Part shown: positions 23,859-34,533 of the stretch, one piece after another | Layout of the letters: the number at the start of each line of letters is the position of its first letter | Position numbering within the stretch: position 1 is the first letter of the stretch | Source of the DNA: Lantana camara | Lineage: Eukaryota > Streptophyta > Magnoliopsida > Lamiales > Verbenaceae | Reading direction: 5' to 3' | Length of the DNA: 64,000 nucleotides | NCBI GenBank assembly: GCA_037501455.1 | Contig: CM074862.1 | Span: 86,451,501-86,515,500 of the forward strand | Translations under genes and position numbers: made by a program | Notes under the pieces: model-generated | Told to the model about the DNA's origin: nothing | The model's input: the letters and a program-made list of their open reading frames with translations, nothing else | Database searches by the model: none

Positions 23859-23939
23859 GTACACCCGGGGTGGTGTTTTGTTGGCCGTGTTGATTCCAGG
23901 GTGGATCGGTTGTTGTGTCTTTGGCCTCTTCGGTGTCAG
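23859..23939 (+). other. Candidate 81-nt leader exon inside family A LTR
   Basis: It is preceded by a pyrimidine-rich tract and TTGTTCAG and followed by GTGAGG. An upstream donor-like AAG-GTAAGA lies at 23137-23145 and an acceptor TTTTTCAG at 25673-25680, 86 bp before the gag ATG. Families B, C and D have the same arrangement. Splicing is inferred from site quality and conservation only. Confidence 0.5.
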
Positions 23940-24386
23940 GTGAGGTTAGGATATAGTTACACCTTATTGCAATGTGCTCGGTTTTGATTGCATGTGATTT
24001 AATAAGCCTTATATGTATATAAATAAGTGTGAAATATGTATTTGTTGAATATGCCTCGAGTTTGCAAGTATGTTAAGCAATGTACGAGCCTATGTATGCT
24101 TGGTTTGGAATGATTTGTTATGATTTGCCACGTGAAGCTATGCTTCTAACCGTATACTTCTCATGAGCCAAGTTTGGCAAGGACCGAGTTTGATTGAAAC
24201 GTAAAGTGGTATGTATACGTATATATGTACAAGTTATGTCTGTCTGTCTCTGTTGTAGCGGGTTATGATATGGTATGTGTTTGTTGGGCCCCGGAGCTAT
24301 GGGTAAGGAGCCCTCGGGACGGCATAGGGCCGTCGAGGTTAAGCCTGTGCATAGTCTCCATATGTCTGCAGAGGATCACCCCTGAA

Positions 24387-24407
24387 CTCACCAGGAGGTT
24401 TGGTGAG
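24387..24407 (+). promoter_or_regulatory. Hairpin with AGGAGGTTT loop, family A LTR 1
   Basis: Stem CTCACC / GGTGAG around loop AGGAGGTTT, in a GC-rich module that begins TTGGGCCCCGG. Family B has TCCACC / GGTGGA around the same loop, and family D has a related stem-loop at 63828-63846. Confidence 0.6.
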
Positions 24408-25424
24408 GGAAGGAATCCTGAGGGTTTGAGTACTCGCAAGGCACTCCCCTCGTTTGTTTGGATGGTTTGGGCGTATACACCCTTCCATCACCCGGAGTTG
24501 AGGATGTTATGATATGATATGTATGTAAGTTTTCTGTTTTGATTCTGATATGTTATGTTATGAGGAGATTGGGGGAGTCGGAGCTCGTACCCACCGAGTT
24601 CTATATGATATGTATGTTATGTTAAGGTTTATGAAATGGGGATAGATTCTAAGTTTATAAGATAAGCTAAGTTTTGAATATGTTAAGATTTATTAGGCTT
24701 TGCTCAGTTGCTCGGTAAGTTAACATTGGTTAATTTGCTTTTGCTAAGTAAACCCTATATGTATATATATCACGGGAAAATGATTTGGTGTGCAAAAACT
24801 ATCCCTGCGTTCATGAACATTATGAGTTTGATACTTGCTTTGCTCTTATATATATAGTGTGAGTGTGTTAACCCATCACTCAGTCGAGTTAGGACTGACC
24901 CCTCCCCTTTTACTTTTTAGCTTGTAGGTTTGCTTGGAGTTCGTGTTAGGCGGAGTGTGTCAGTCCTTTGCAGTTTTCTTTCGAGTCCTTGTCTAGTAGG
25001 TGGTCTTGCATTTGCATTTCTTTAATTCGTCTTTTGTATAAAGTATGTTTGAATATGATATTTAGAATTTATATATGTGAATTGATATGTTTACTTCGGG
25101 ACAGGTTAGGACAGGTTGCTCCGTTTAGTTGAACCCGTTGGATTTATGATTATTGTTTGATATTCGGGATTAGGTATTTATGTTAGTTGAACCCGTCAAC
25201 TGCTTATGAATGCTTTGATTATTGCATGGCTTGTTTCGCTTCCGCATTCTTGTTGTGGTTTGAGTTTTGCTTTCAGGGTCTAAGTTCCGCCTAGCCTAGG
25301 TGTGAGTTTATCGGTCTCCCGTTCGCCACTGTTTGGTTCATGTACGGACTCTCCATTTCGTATGTGGATCGGACTTTGGTGCGGGGGATGTGGTGACCCA
25401 CCGTGCAGGTGCTACATCCTTAAG

Positions 25425-25436
25425 TGGTATCAGAGC
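25425..25436 (+). promoter_or_regulatory. Primer-binding site, initiator tRNA-Met type
   Basis: TGGTATCAGAGC, eight bases after LTR 1, is complementary to the 3' end of plant initiator tRNA-Met, the usual minus-strand primer of plant LTR elements. The same site follows LTRs 2-4 at 31396-31407, 37368-37379 and 43342-43353. Confidence 0.93.
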
Positions 25437-25766
25437 CCCAGGTTGAAAAACCGGGGTTCAGTGTCAGGTCGTGTCTGTCTAAGTCGAACGGCATAGGACA
25501 ATTTGATTATGTGTGCATTTGCATCGTGATTTGATAAGCTATGTATTTGAAATTTCAATATTTTATTGATATCATATTACGTGAGACATTGCATTTCTTT
25601 GATGCTCTACTTGATTTACTACGTGACATGAGCACTTACTAATTGACACGCATATATATTGTAGTTGTTGAGTTTTTCAGGGTACCAGTGAGTCAGCAAC
25701 CCTGTGGTCAATTCTACTCAACCAAATTTGTGATATCAAGAACCATCTCTAACCAAAGTATTAGCA

Positions 25767-26630
25767 ATGAACCCGATGGCAATGTTGTACCAGGAATTCA
25801 TAGCATTCAAGCCTCCCCAATTTCGAGAAGGAAATGATGTAAAGGCTGAAGAGTGGCTTTCAGAGATAGAGGGTATCTTCGAAATATGGCCACGTAACTC
25901 TCAGGACATGCCTCTCCTTGCTACATTTCTTTTGCAGGGACAAGCAAGACAATGGTGGAGAGGGGTGGCTCAACAACTAGAAACTACAAACGAAGTATTG
26001 ACTTGGGAAGTGTTTGTCCGAGAATTTCGAAGAAGGTTTGCACCAGCTATTCTACAAGAGCGGAGACTTGAAGAATTTCTCACCTTGAAGCAAGGAGATA
26101 GGACCGTGATGGAGTATATGGAGGAATTTGAGAAATTGGGCATGTATGTGCCTCACCTTACGGGTAATGAACAAATGAAGGCCAAATACTTCATGGAAGG
26201 TCTTCGGGATGAATTCAAGGAAGCCCTAATTGCAAAGGATACGACTACGTGGGATAAAGCCACGAAGAAAGTTTTAAGGGTCAAAACTTGGATCATGACA
26301 AGGGGCAAGGAAGAAGAGGTATCGGGGTCTAATGTTGAGTCGGGTTTATGCTCAAACTTACAAGTGGAAGAAGAACCTCCCCAACAGGGAACTAGGGCCA
26401 AAAGAATTCGGGGAAAGAAACACAAGATTGGGAATACTTCAAGGTTGGGGAAAATACCCCAATTATGTGCTTATTGTGGAGGAACCACCCATACTTACGA
26501 AGCATGTTGGGACAGATTGAAGAGGTGCTACATTTGTGGGTCACCGGAGCACAAGATTTCCGAGTGTGATCGACCGAGAGCTAACAAGCAACGAGGTAGG
26601 GATCAACGGCTTCAAATTGGAAACCAATAG
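25767..26630 (+). CDS. Family A gag, copy 1
   Basis: 287 residues. A retrotransposon gag (capsid) domain spans about residues 20-170, with QARQWWRG, WEVFVREFRRRF and LKQGDRTVMEYMEEFE. Two CX2CX4HX4C knuckles follow: Cys234, Cys237, His242, Cys247 and Cys254, Cys257, His262, Cys267. Gag packages element RNA into virus-like particles in the cytoplasm, with the knuckles binding RNA. The frame is intact and opens at ATG 25767 downstream of a splice-acceptor-like CAG at 25680. No protease or polymerase follows, so movement would need enzymes from elsewhere. Confidence 0.9.
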   Translation: MNPMAMLYQEFIAFKPPQFREGNDVKAEEWLSEIEGIFEIWPRNSQDMPLLATFLLQGQARQWWRGVAQQLETTNEVLTWEVFVREFRRRFAPAILQERRLEEFLTLKQGDRTVMEYMEEFEKLGMYVPHLTGNEQMKAKYFMEGLRDEFKEALIAKDTTTWDKATKKVLRVKTWIMTRGKEEEVSGSNVESGLCSNLQVEEEPPQQGTRAKRIRGKKHKIGNTSRLGKIPQLCAYCGGTTHTYEACWDRLKRCYICGSPEHKISECDRPRANKQRGRDQRLQIGNQ

Positions 26631-28525
26631 GAACCCGAAAGTTGAGGTAATTGCATTCATGGCACGAGCATTCATCCTCCATTTTAAATATTGCAATTAT
26701 TTGTTCTTGTGCCGTAGATGTTGATTTTCGTTAATTATCATTAATGGCTACATATTATTAATTATTGATAATTGTTGCTATTATGTGTCTAAGTGATGGT
26801 TAAGTGATGCATCACATTTGCACTTTGACTTGACATACATTTTTTTAGTGTTTTATTCTAGGATAATTCTTCATTCAAGTTACCAAGTTATGTTCAACGG
26901 GAATTGGAAGAGATGGTTTGGATAGGGAATGAAATTAAGAATTTCTTTTGGAGTTCGGGTTGAGTTTATGGAGACTTGGAAAATAGGATAAAGAAGAATG
27001 ATTGAGAGGTCCCGGTACCAAGTTGAAGAATTTAGGAATTGGGGTATATTTTGAAGAGAAATTAAAGATTCGAGGTAGCTTATTCCATCAAGCACAAGGA
27101 ATATTTTGTTTTGGAACTCAGACTTAAAGAACAATGAAGAAATTTAACTCTTGGAAATAATTAGGAGAAAGACATCAAGGAGTCTCTACCGGCGAAATTT
27201 AAACAAAAAATAACAAGAGTGGAACTTGGGATTTGGGGAACAATTACAATCAACTAAACCTTGGGGAAATGGTAACCGCTTTCCATTTAACCGTAAGGGA
27301 ATCGATGCTACACTCAAAAGATTTTATGGGGGGGAAAAAAATTATAATTTTATAGCAAATCCTTCTTGGAACTTGGAAGAACCCTTAGTGGATTTCAAAC
27401 GAAGTAAATGAAATTTTAAATGGAAGATTTGGGATCAGGAGAAACTTATGGAGCGTCTCAATACGGGAATTAGATTTCGGAGTCCTATAGCTACCGGGGA
27501 GAATGGATCACATAAGAAATTATCCCCGGACTTTAAAAGGAAACCAATAAGAATCATCAATCGACGATGCAATCTTCTTAAATATTTTGAGAAAGAAGAA
27601 TACTATCCGCGAGAAGATCGATACCATAAGTGGGGAAAGAATCAAAATTTTTAGCAAGGCTAATTTTTGGAAAATTCCACAATACACAAATGGAAGAAGA
27701 ATTCGGGTCGTGAGATTTGGAATAATTCATTGAGCTCATCAAATCTACGAAGAATTATAAAAATTAATCAAAGTCCCAAGAATTCAAATACTTTGGAAAA
27801 TGAGACCAATGAAGAGTGGAGAATTGGATTAGAAGGGTTATTTGAGCTAAGCAACAACCGTGGGATAAAGATCAGGGTGATATTCGAAGCTCGAGAGACG
27901 TTGGGAATTTTAGAACTTAACCGTGAATAAGGAACTTTGAAGTTGATCAAATCATCATAAAGATAAGATTCCAATGCTTCGGTGAACGGTACATTAAACA
28001 TACATATCACATGCATCATCCATCTTTTGCTTTGCTTTGTTTGGGGTGTGTGTGTTGTTGTTGTGAGTTGTTGGTAACCCTTTGGGGTGACTTGAGTGAG
28101 CGGGTGTTGTTGTCTTGCGGTAAGTTGAGGGTCGTGCTTTGCAATGGTCTTCCCAACGAGTTTTCTAGAGCTTGCAGTTGTGGTGAGCAACGTTCGAATG
28201 TCAACATCAAACCACGGGTTGAAGGCCCTTCTTGGGTTGGAGAACGAGTGGTGTGAGTTCTTTAACAACTCCACTCGTGGTCCCGAGTTGTGGGTTGGTT
28301 TGGGTGGATTCAAGCGATGAGAGTTGAATCACTTGTGAGCTTCTTATCGCGTGAGAAATCTGAACTACTCCTAGTCGGGATCGAGTTCGTTTGAAGCTTG
28401 AAGTGAGCGATCGAACCCCCTTCGTGCTTAGAAGACCTTTCTCGGGCTAACCCTTGTCGGAGTGTCGCGAGCCCCGAACTTGGGTGGATACGGGAGAGTC
28501 GCTCGTAGTTTTGTTGCGAGCGGTA
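26631..28525 (+). other. Non-coding internal region, family A copy 1
   Basis: The space where pol would be is purine-rich from about 26860 to 27960, with only short frames (68 and 87 codons on +, 181 on -) that resemble nothing. Their recurrence in all copies reflects copy identity, not constraint. Around 27985-28015, AACGGTACATTAAACAT and TCATCCATC resemble the matching part of family B (48645-48680). The region corresponds to 32602-34497, 38574-40470 and the two halves of copy 4. Confidence 0.6.
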
Positions 28526-28560
28526 GAACCTGGGGGCCAGGTTCTCTTAAGGGGGGGAGA
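28526..28560 (+). promoter_or_regulatory. Pre-PPT hairpin and polypurine tract, family A copy 1
   Basis: Perfect stem GAACCTGG / CCAGGTTC with loop GGG (28526-28544), then CTT and the purine tract AAGGGGGGGAGA (28549-28560), which primes plus-strand DNA. The LTR follows one base later. The same block ends the other units at 34498-34532, 40471-40505 and 53042-53076. Confidence 0.85.
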
Positions 28561-28561
28561 T

Positions 28562-31387
28562 TGTGACACCCCGTCTCTTCGGCATTCCAGGTACTGCGTC
28601 ACGAGAGAGTTTATTTCAGTATTTTGTTAATTATGTGATTTAGCATGCTTACGTGTCAACGTGATATTTATTTTAATTATGTGTGCTTTAGAATTTAATT
28701 AAATGTCTTGGACTCAATTATCCAATATTTGCAATTTAGGGACCTAATTATAATTAGGACGTTTGAGCCTTCGTGGCTATTTGAGCTTGGGAATTCGAAT
28801 TCGAATTCCGACCCTATCATTGAGTTCGTTTCGACGACTCGGATTCAATGAATTAACCTTTTAATTTCTAAATCCATTTGATAGCCCTATCGTTTTAAAT
28901 TCGATCCGTTTGGACCGGATACCATTTGACCCTACCCGTTTTAACCGACCCGTTTGACCAGCCCCAAAAGGGGCCATCCTTTCCTTCCCTCTCCATTCTC
29001 ACGATCAGCAGCAAACCAAGAAAGAGAGAAGAGAAGATATTTTCCCCATTTTGGCCGTCAAGCCTTGAGCTTGGGTTTGGGAGATCCAACCGTCCGATCA
29101 ACGACTCAAGGTAAGATTTGTGACCCTCTCATTACGTGTTTTAATTTAATGTCTCTTTCGTGCCTCGGATATGTGTTGTATGGCTAATTGGGGAGATGAT
29201 GAATAGTGTTGGGGTTGGGAGTTTGGGGTGTTCGGGCTCGTTTTGCGAGCTCTAATGTGGTAATATGTGACCTACGTGTCGAGCATGCTTTATTGTGTTA
29301 ATTTTGCATGATTTGGTTGTTGTTTGTGGTTGTGGGAGTGTGTTGGTGGTGTCCCCCGACGCCATTGCTGCTTCTGCTCTGTTTTTTTTTTAGCAGGACG
29401 GTCCAGAACGGCCGTTCCCGTTTTAGCCTTGGGGCCGGAACGGCCATTCCCATCCGCGTATGGGAAAGGCCGTTCCCGTTTTGTTCTTTGGGCCAGAACG
29501 GCCCTTCCGGGCAGCGCTCCTGGGAACGGCCGTTCCCGTTTTGCCTTGTGTCTGGGAACGGCCCTTCCCGTGGTCCAGTAGGTTGGTTTTGGGTTTTTAT
29601 TTGTTTTCTTTTGCCTCTTATTGATTTATATCTTAATTGTATTGCATGTTTCGATATGAATTCGCATTATATGCTATGTTTGGTGCTTGAATGGTATGTT
29701 AATATTAACAAATGAGTATTTTATGCATGTATACGTGATCCATGACTTCATGCCAATCATAAGCATATGTCGTGCGTCTATGTGATTCATTATTGAGTCT
29801 GAGTCCTGTTTTCGTATTCAATTTGTTCAGGTACACCCGGGGTGGTGTTTTGTTGGCCGTGTTGATTCCGGGGTGGATCGGTTGTTGTGTCTTTGGCCTC
29901 TTCGGTGTCAGGTGAGGTTAGGATATAGTTACACCTTATTGTAATGTGCTCGGTTTTGATTGCATGTGATTTAATAAGCCTTATATGTATATAAATAAGT
30001 GTGAAATTTGTATTTGTTGAATATGCTCGAGTTTGCAAGTATGTTAAGCAATGTACGAGCCTATGTATGCTTGGTTTGGAATGATTTGTTATGATTTGCC
30101 ACGTGAAGCTATGCTTCTAACCGTATACTTCTCATGAGCCAAGTTTGGCAAGGACCGAGTTTGATTGAAACGTAAAGTGGTATGTATACGTATATATGTA
30201 CAAGTTATGCCTGTCTGTCTCTGTTGTAGCGGGTTATGATATGGTATGTGTTTGTTGGGCCCCGGAGCTATGGGTAAGGAGCCCTCGGGACGGCATAGGG
30301 CCGTCGAGGTTAAGCCTGTGCATAGTCTCCATATGTCTGCAGAGGATCACCCCTGAACTCACCAGGAGGTTTGGTGAGGGAAGGAATCCTGAGGGTTTGA
30401 GTACTCGCAAGGCATTCCCCTCGTTTGTTTAGATGGTTTGGGCGTATACACCCTTCCATCACCCGGAGTTGAGGATGTTATGATATGATATGTATGTAAG
30501 TTTTTTGTTTTGATTCTGGTATGTTATGTTATGAGGAGATTGGGGGAGTCGGAGCTTGTACCCGCCGAGTTCTATATGATATGTATGTTATGTTAAGGTT
30601 TATGAAACGGGGATAGATTCTAAGTTTATAAGATAAGCTAAGTTTTGAATATGTTAAGATTTATTAGGCTTTGCTCAGTTGCTCGGTAAGTTAACATTGG
30701 TTAATTTGCTTTTGCTAAGTAAACCCTATAAGTATATATATCACGGAAAAATGATTTGGTGTGCAAAAACTATCCCTGCGTTCATGAACATTATGAGTTT
30801 GATACTTGCTTTGCTCTTATATATATAGTGTGAGTGTGTTAACCCATCACTCAGTCGAGTTAAGACTGACCCCTCCCCTTTTACTTTTTAGCTTGTAGGT
30901 TTGCTTGGAGTTCGTGCTAGGCGGAGTGTGTCAGCCCTTTGCAGTTTTCTTTCCAGTCCTTGTCTAGTAGGTGGTCTTGCATTTGCATTTCTTTAATTCG
31001 TCTTTTGTATAAAGTATGTTTGAATATGATATTTAGAATTTATATATGTGAATTGATATGTTTACTTCGGGACAGGTTAGGACAGGTTGCTCCGTTTAGT
31101 TGAACCCGTTGGATTTATGATTATTGTTTGATATTCGGGATTAGGTATTTATGTTAGTTGAACCCGTCAACTGCTTATGAATGCTTTGATTATTGCATGG
31201 CTTGTTTCGCTTCCGCATTCTTGTTGTGGTTTGAGTTTTGCTTTCAGGGTCTAAGTTCCGCCTAGCCTAGGTGTGAGTTTGTCGGTCTCCCGTTCGCCAC
31301 TGTTTGGTTCATGTACGGACTCTCCATTTCGTATGTGGATCGGACTTTGGTGCGGGGGATGTGGTGACCCACCGTGCGGGTGCTACA
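28562..31387 (+). repeat. Family A LTR 2
   Basis: 2826 bp, starting TGTGACACCCCG (A instead of G at position 7). It shares with LTR 3 a set of variants absent from LTRs 1 and 5, such as GGGAAAGGCC in the palindrome cluster, TATAAGTATA near 30730 and TTTCCAGTCC near 30951. It serves as 3' LTR of unit 1 and 5' LTR of unit 2. Confidence 0.93.
29405..29569 (+). promoter_or_regulatory. Palindrome cluster in family A LTR 2
   Basis: Same six-dyad layout as LTR 1. The first dyad is GAACGGCCGTTC (better paired than in LTR 1) and the third is weakened to GGGAAAGGCCGTTCCC. Confidence 0.85.
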
Positions 31388-31737
31388 TCCTTAAGTGGTA
31401 TCAGAGCCCCAGGTTGAAAAACCGGGGTTCAGTGTCAGGTCGTGTCTGTCTAAGTCGAACGGCATAGGACAATTTGATTATGTGTGCATTTGCATCGTGA
31501 TTTGATAAGCTATGTATTTGAAATTTCAATATTTTATTGATATCATATTACGTGAGACATTGCATTTCTTTGATGCTCTACTTGATTTACTACGTGACAT
31601 GAGCACTTACTAATTGACACGCATATATATTGTAGTTGTTGAGTTTTTCAGGGTACCAGTGAGTCAGCAACCCTGTGGTCAATTCTACTCAACCAAATTT
31701 GTGATATCAAGAACCATCTCTAACCAAAGTATTAGCA

Positions 31738-32601
31738 ATGAACCCGATGGCAATGTTGTACCAGGAATTCATAGCATTCAAGCCTCCCCAATTTCGAGAA
31801 GGAAATGATGTAAAGGCTGAAGAGTGGCTTTCAGAGATAGAGGGTATCTTCGAAATATGGCCACGTAACTCTCAGGACATGCCTCTCCTTGCTACATTTC
31901 TTTTGCAGGGACAAGCAAGACAATGGTGGAGAGGGGTGGCTCAACAACTAGAAACTACAAACGAAGTATTGACTTGGGAAGTGTTTGTCCGAGAATTTCG
32001 AAGAAGGTTTGCACCAGCTATTCTACAAGAGCGGAGACTTGAAGAATTTCTCACCTTGAAGCAAGGAGATAAGACCGTGATGGAGTATATGGAGGAATTT
32101 GAGAAATTGGGCATGTATGTGCCTCACCTTACGGGTAATGAACAAATGAAGGCCAAATACTTCATGGAAGGTCTTAGGGATGAATTCAAGGAAGCCCTAA
32201 TTGCAAAGGATACGACTACGTGGGATAAAGCCACGAAGAAAGTTTTAAGGGTCAAAACTTGGATCATGACAAGGGGCAAGGAAGAAGAGGTATCGGGGTC
32301 TAATGTTGAGTCGGGTTTATGCTCAAACTTACAAGTGGAAGAAGAACCTCCCCAACAGGGAACTAGGGCCAAAAGAATTCGGGGAAAGAAACACAAGATT
32401 GGGAATACTTCAAGGTTGGGGAAAATACCCCAATTATGTGCTTATTGTGGAGGAACCACCCATACTTACGAAGCATGTTGGGACAGATTGAAGAGGTGCT
32501 ACATTTGTGGGTCACCGGAGCACAAGATTTCCGAGTGTGATCGACCGAGAGCTAACAAGCAACGAGGTAGGGATCAACGGCTTCAAATTGGAAACCAATA
32601 G
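31738..32601 (+). CDS. Family A gag, copy 2
   Basis: 287 residues, intact, identical to copy 1 except R112K (AGG to AAG). The codon for Arg147 also differs silently. Both zinc knuckles are kept. Confidence 0.9.
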   Translation: MNPMAMLYQEFIAFKPPQFREGNDVKAEEWLSEIEGIFEIWPRNSQDMPLLATFLLQGQARQWWRGVAQQLETTNEVLTWEVFVREFRRRFAPAILQERRLEEFLTLKQGDKTVMEYMEEFEKLGMYVPHLTGNEQMKAKYFMEGLRDEFKEALIAKDTTTWDKATKKVLRVKTWIMTRGKEEEVSGSNVESGLCSNLQVEEEPPQQGTRAKRIRGKKHKIGNTSRLGKIPQLCAYCGGTTHTYEACWDRLKRCYICGSPEHKISECDRPRANKQRGRDQRLQIGNQ

Positions 32602-34497
32602 GAACCCGAAAGTTGAGGTAATTGCATTCATGGCACGAGCATTCATCCTCCATTTTAAATATTGCAATTATTTGTTCTTGTGCCGTAGATGTTGATTTTC
32701 GTTAATTATCATTAATGGCTACATATTATTAATTATTGATAATTGTTGCTATTATGTGTCTAAGTGATGGTTAAGTGATGCATCACATTTGCACTTTGAC
32801 TTGACATACATTTTTTTAGTGTTTTATTCTAGGATAATTCTTCATTCAAGTTACCAAGTTATGTTCAACGGGAATTGGAAGAGATGGTTTGGATAGGGAA
32901 TGAAATTAAGAATTTCTTTTGGAGTTCGGGTTGAGTTTATGGAGACTTGGAAAATAGGATAAAGAAGAATGATTGAGAGGTCCCGGTACCAAGTTGAAGA
33001 ATTTAGGAATTGGGGTATATTTTGAAGAGAAATTAAAGATTCGAGGTAGCTTATTCCATCAAGCACAAGGAATATTTTGTTTTGGAACTCAGACTTAAAG
33101 AACAATGAAGAAATTTAACTCTTGGAAATAATTAGGAGAAAGACATCAAGGAGTCTCTACCGGCGAAATTTAAACAAAAAATAACAAGAGTGGAACTTGG
33201 GATTTGGGGAACAATTACAATCAACTAAACCTTGGGGAAATGGTAACCGCTTTCCATTTAACCGTAAGGGAATCGATGCTACACTCAAAAGATTTTATGG
33301 GGGGGAAAAAAAATTATAATTTTATAGCAAATCCTTCTTGGAACTTGGAAGAACCCTTAGTGGATTTCAAACGAAGTAAATGAAATTTTAAATGGAAGAT
33401 TTGGGATCAGGAGAAACTTATGGAGCGTCTCAATACGGGAATTAGATTTCGGAGTCCTATAGCTACCGGGGAGAATGGATCACATAAGAAATTATCCCCG
33501 GACTTTAAAAGGAAACCAATAAGAATCATCAATCGACGATGCAATCTTCTTAAATATTTTGAGAAAGAAGAATACTATCCGCGAGAAGATCGATACCATA
33601 AGTGGGGAAAGAATCAAAATTTTTAGCAAGGCTAATTTTTGGAAAATTCCACAATACACAAATGGAAGAAGAATTCGGGTCGTGAGATTTGGAATAATTC
33701 ATTGAGCTCATCAAATCTACGAAGAATTATAAAAATTAATCAAAGTCCCAAGAATTCAAATACTTTGGAAAATGAGACCAATGAAGAGTGGAGAATTGGA
33801 TTAGAAGGGTTATTTGAGCTAAGCAACAACCGTGGGATAAAGATCAGGGTGATATTCGAAGCTCGAGAGACGTTGGGAATTTTAGAACTTAACCGTGAAT
33901 AAGGAACTTTGAAGTTGATCAAATCATCATAAAGATAAGATTCCAATGCTTCGGTGAACGGTACATTAAACATACATATCACGTGCATCATCCATCTTTT
34001 GCTTTGCTTTGTTTGGGGTGTGTGTGTTGTTGTTGTGAGTTGTTGGTAACCCTTTGGGGTGACTTGAGTGAGCGGGTGTTGTTGTCTTGCGGTAAGTTGA
34101 GTGTCGTGCTTTGCAATGGTCTTCCCAACGAGTTTTCTAGAGCTTGCAGTTGTGGTGAGCAACGTTCGAATGTCAACATCAAACCACGGGTTGAAGGCCC
34201 TTCTTGGGTCGGAGAACGAGTGGTGTGAGTTCTTTAACAACTCCACTCGTGGTCCCGAGTTGTGGGTTGGTTTGGGTGGATTCAAGTGATGAGAGTTGAA
34301 TCACTTGTGAGCTTCTTATCGCGTGAGAAATCTGAACTACTCCTAGTCGGGATCGAGTTCGTTTGAAGCTTGAAGTGAGCGATCGAACCCCCTTCGTGCT
34401 TAGAAGACCTTTCTCGGGCTAACCCTTGTCGGAGTGTCGCGAGCCCCGAACTTGGGTGGATACGGGAGAGTCGCTCGTAGTTTTGTTGCGAGCGGTA
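32602..34497 (+). other. Non-coding internal region, family A copy 2
   Basis: Same content as copy 1, with one extra base in the A-run near 33305. No pol genes. Confidence 0.6.
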
Positions 34498-34532
34498 GAA
34501 CCTGGGGGCCAGGTTCTCTTAAGGGGGGGAGA
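34498..34532 (+). promoter_or_regulatory. Pre-PPT hairpin and polypurine tract, family A copy 2
   Basis: Same sequence as copy 1: stem GAACCTGG / CCAGGTTC, then the purine tract AAGGGGGGGAGA. Confidence 0.85.
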
Positions 34533-34533
34533 T

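Larger units (their letters stand above)
22591..25416 (+). repeat. Family A LTR 1 (outer 5' LTR)
   Basis: Starts TGTGACGCCCCG and ends GGTGCTACA. It shares many variants with LTR 5 that LTRs 2-4 lack, such as AATATGCCTCGAG near 24050 and CTCCCCTCGTTTGTTTGG near 24442. Its first 50 bp differ from the others (TTTGACATTCCAGGTACGG). Sequence inside includes splice-like sites (donor 23140; acceptor 23858; donor 23940) and the palindrome cluster listed separately. Confidence 0.93.

Noticed and set aside
27768..28313. 181-codon minus-strand frame in the family A interior, present in all four units
   Set aside because: No family resemblance. Its recurrence is explained by the near identity of the units, so it is not evidence of coding.
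29308..29715. 135-codon frame in the family A LTR covering the palindrome cluster
   Set aside because: It reads through the palindromes and is shorter or changed in LTR 1. Long LTR leader DNA with chance frames is the simpler explanation.
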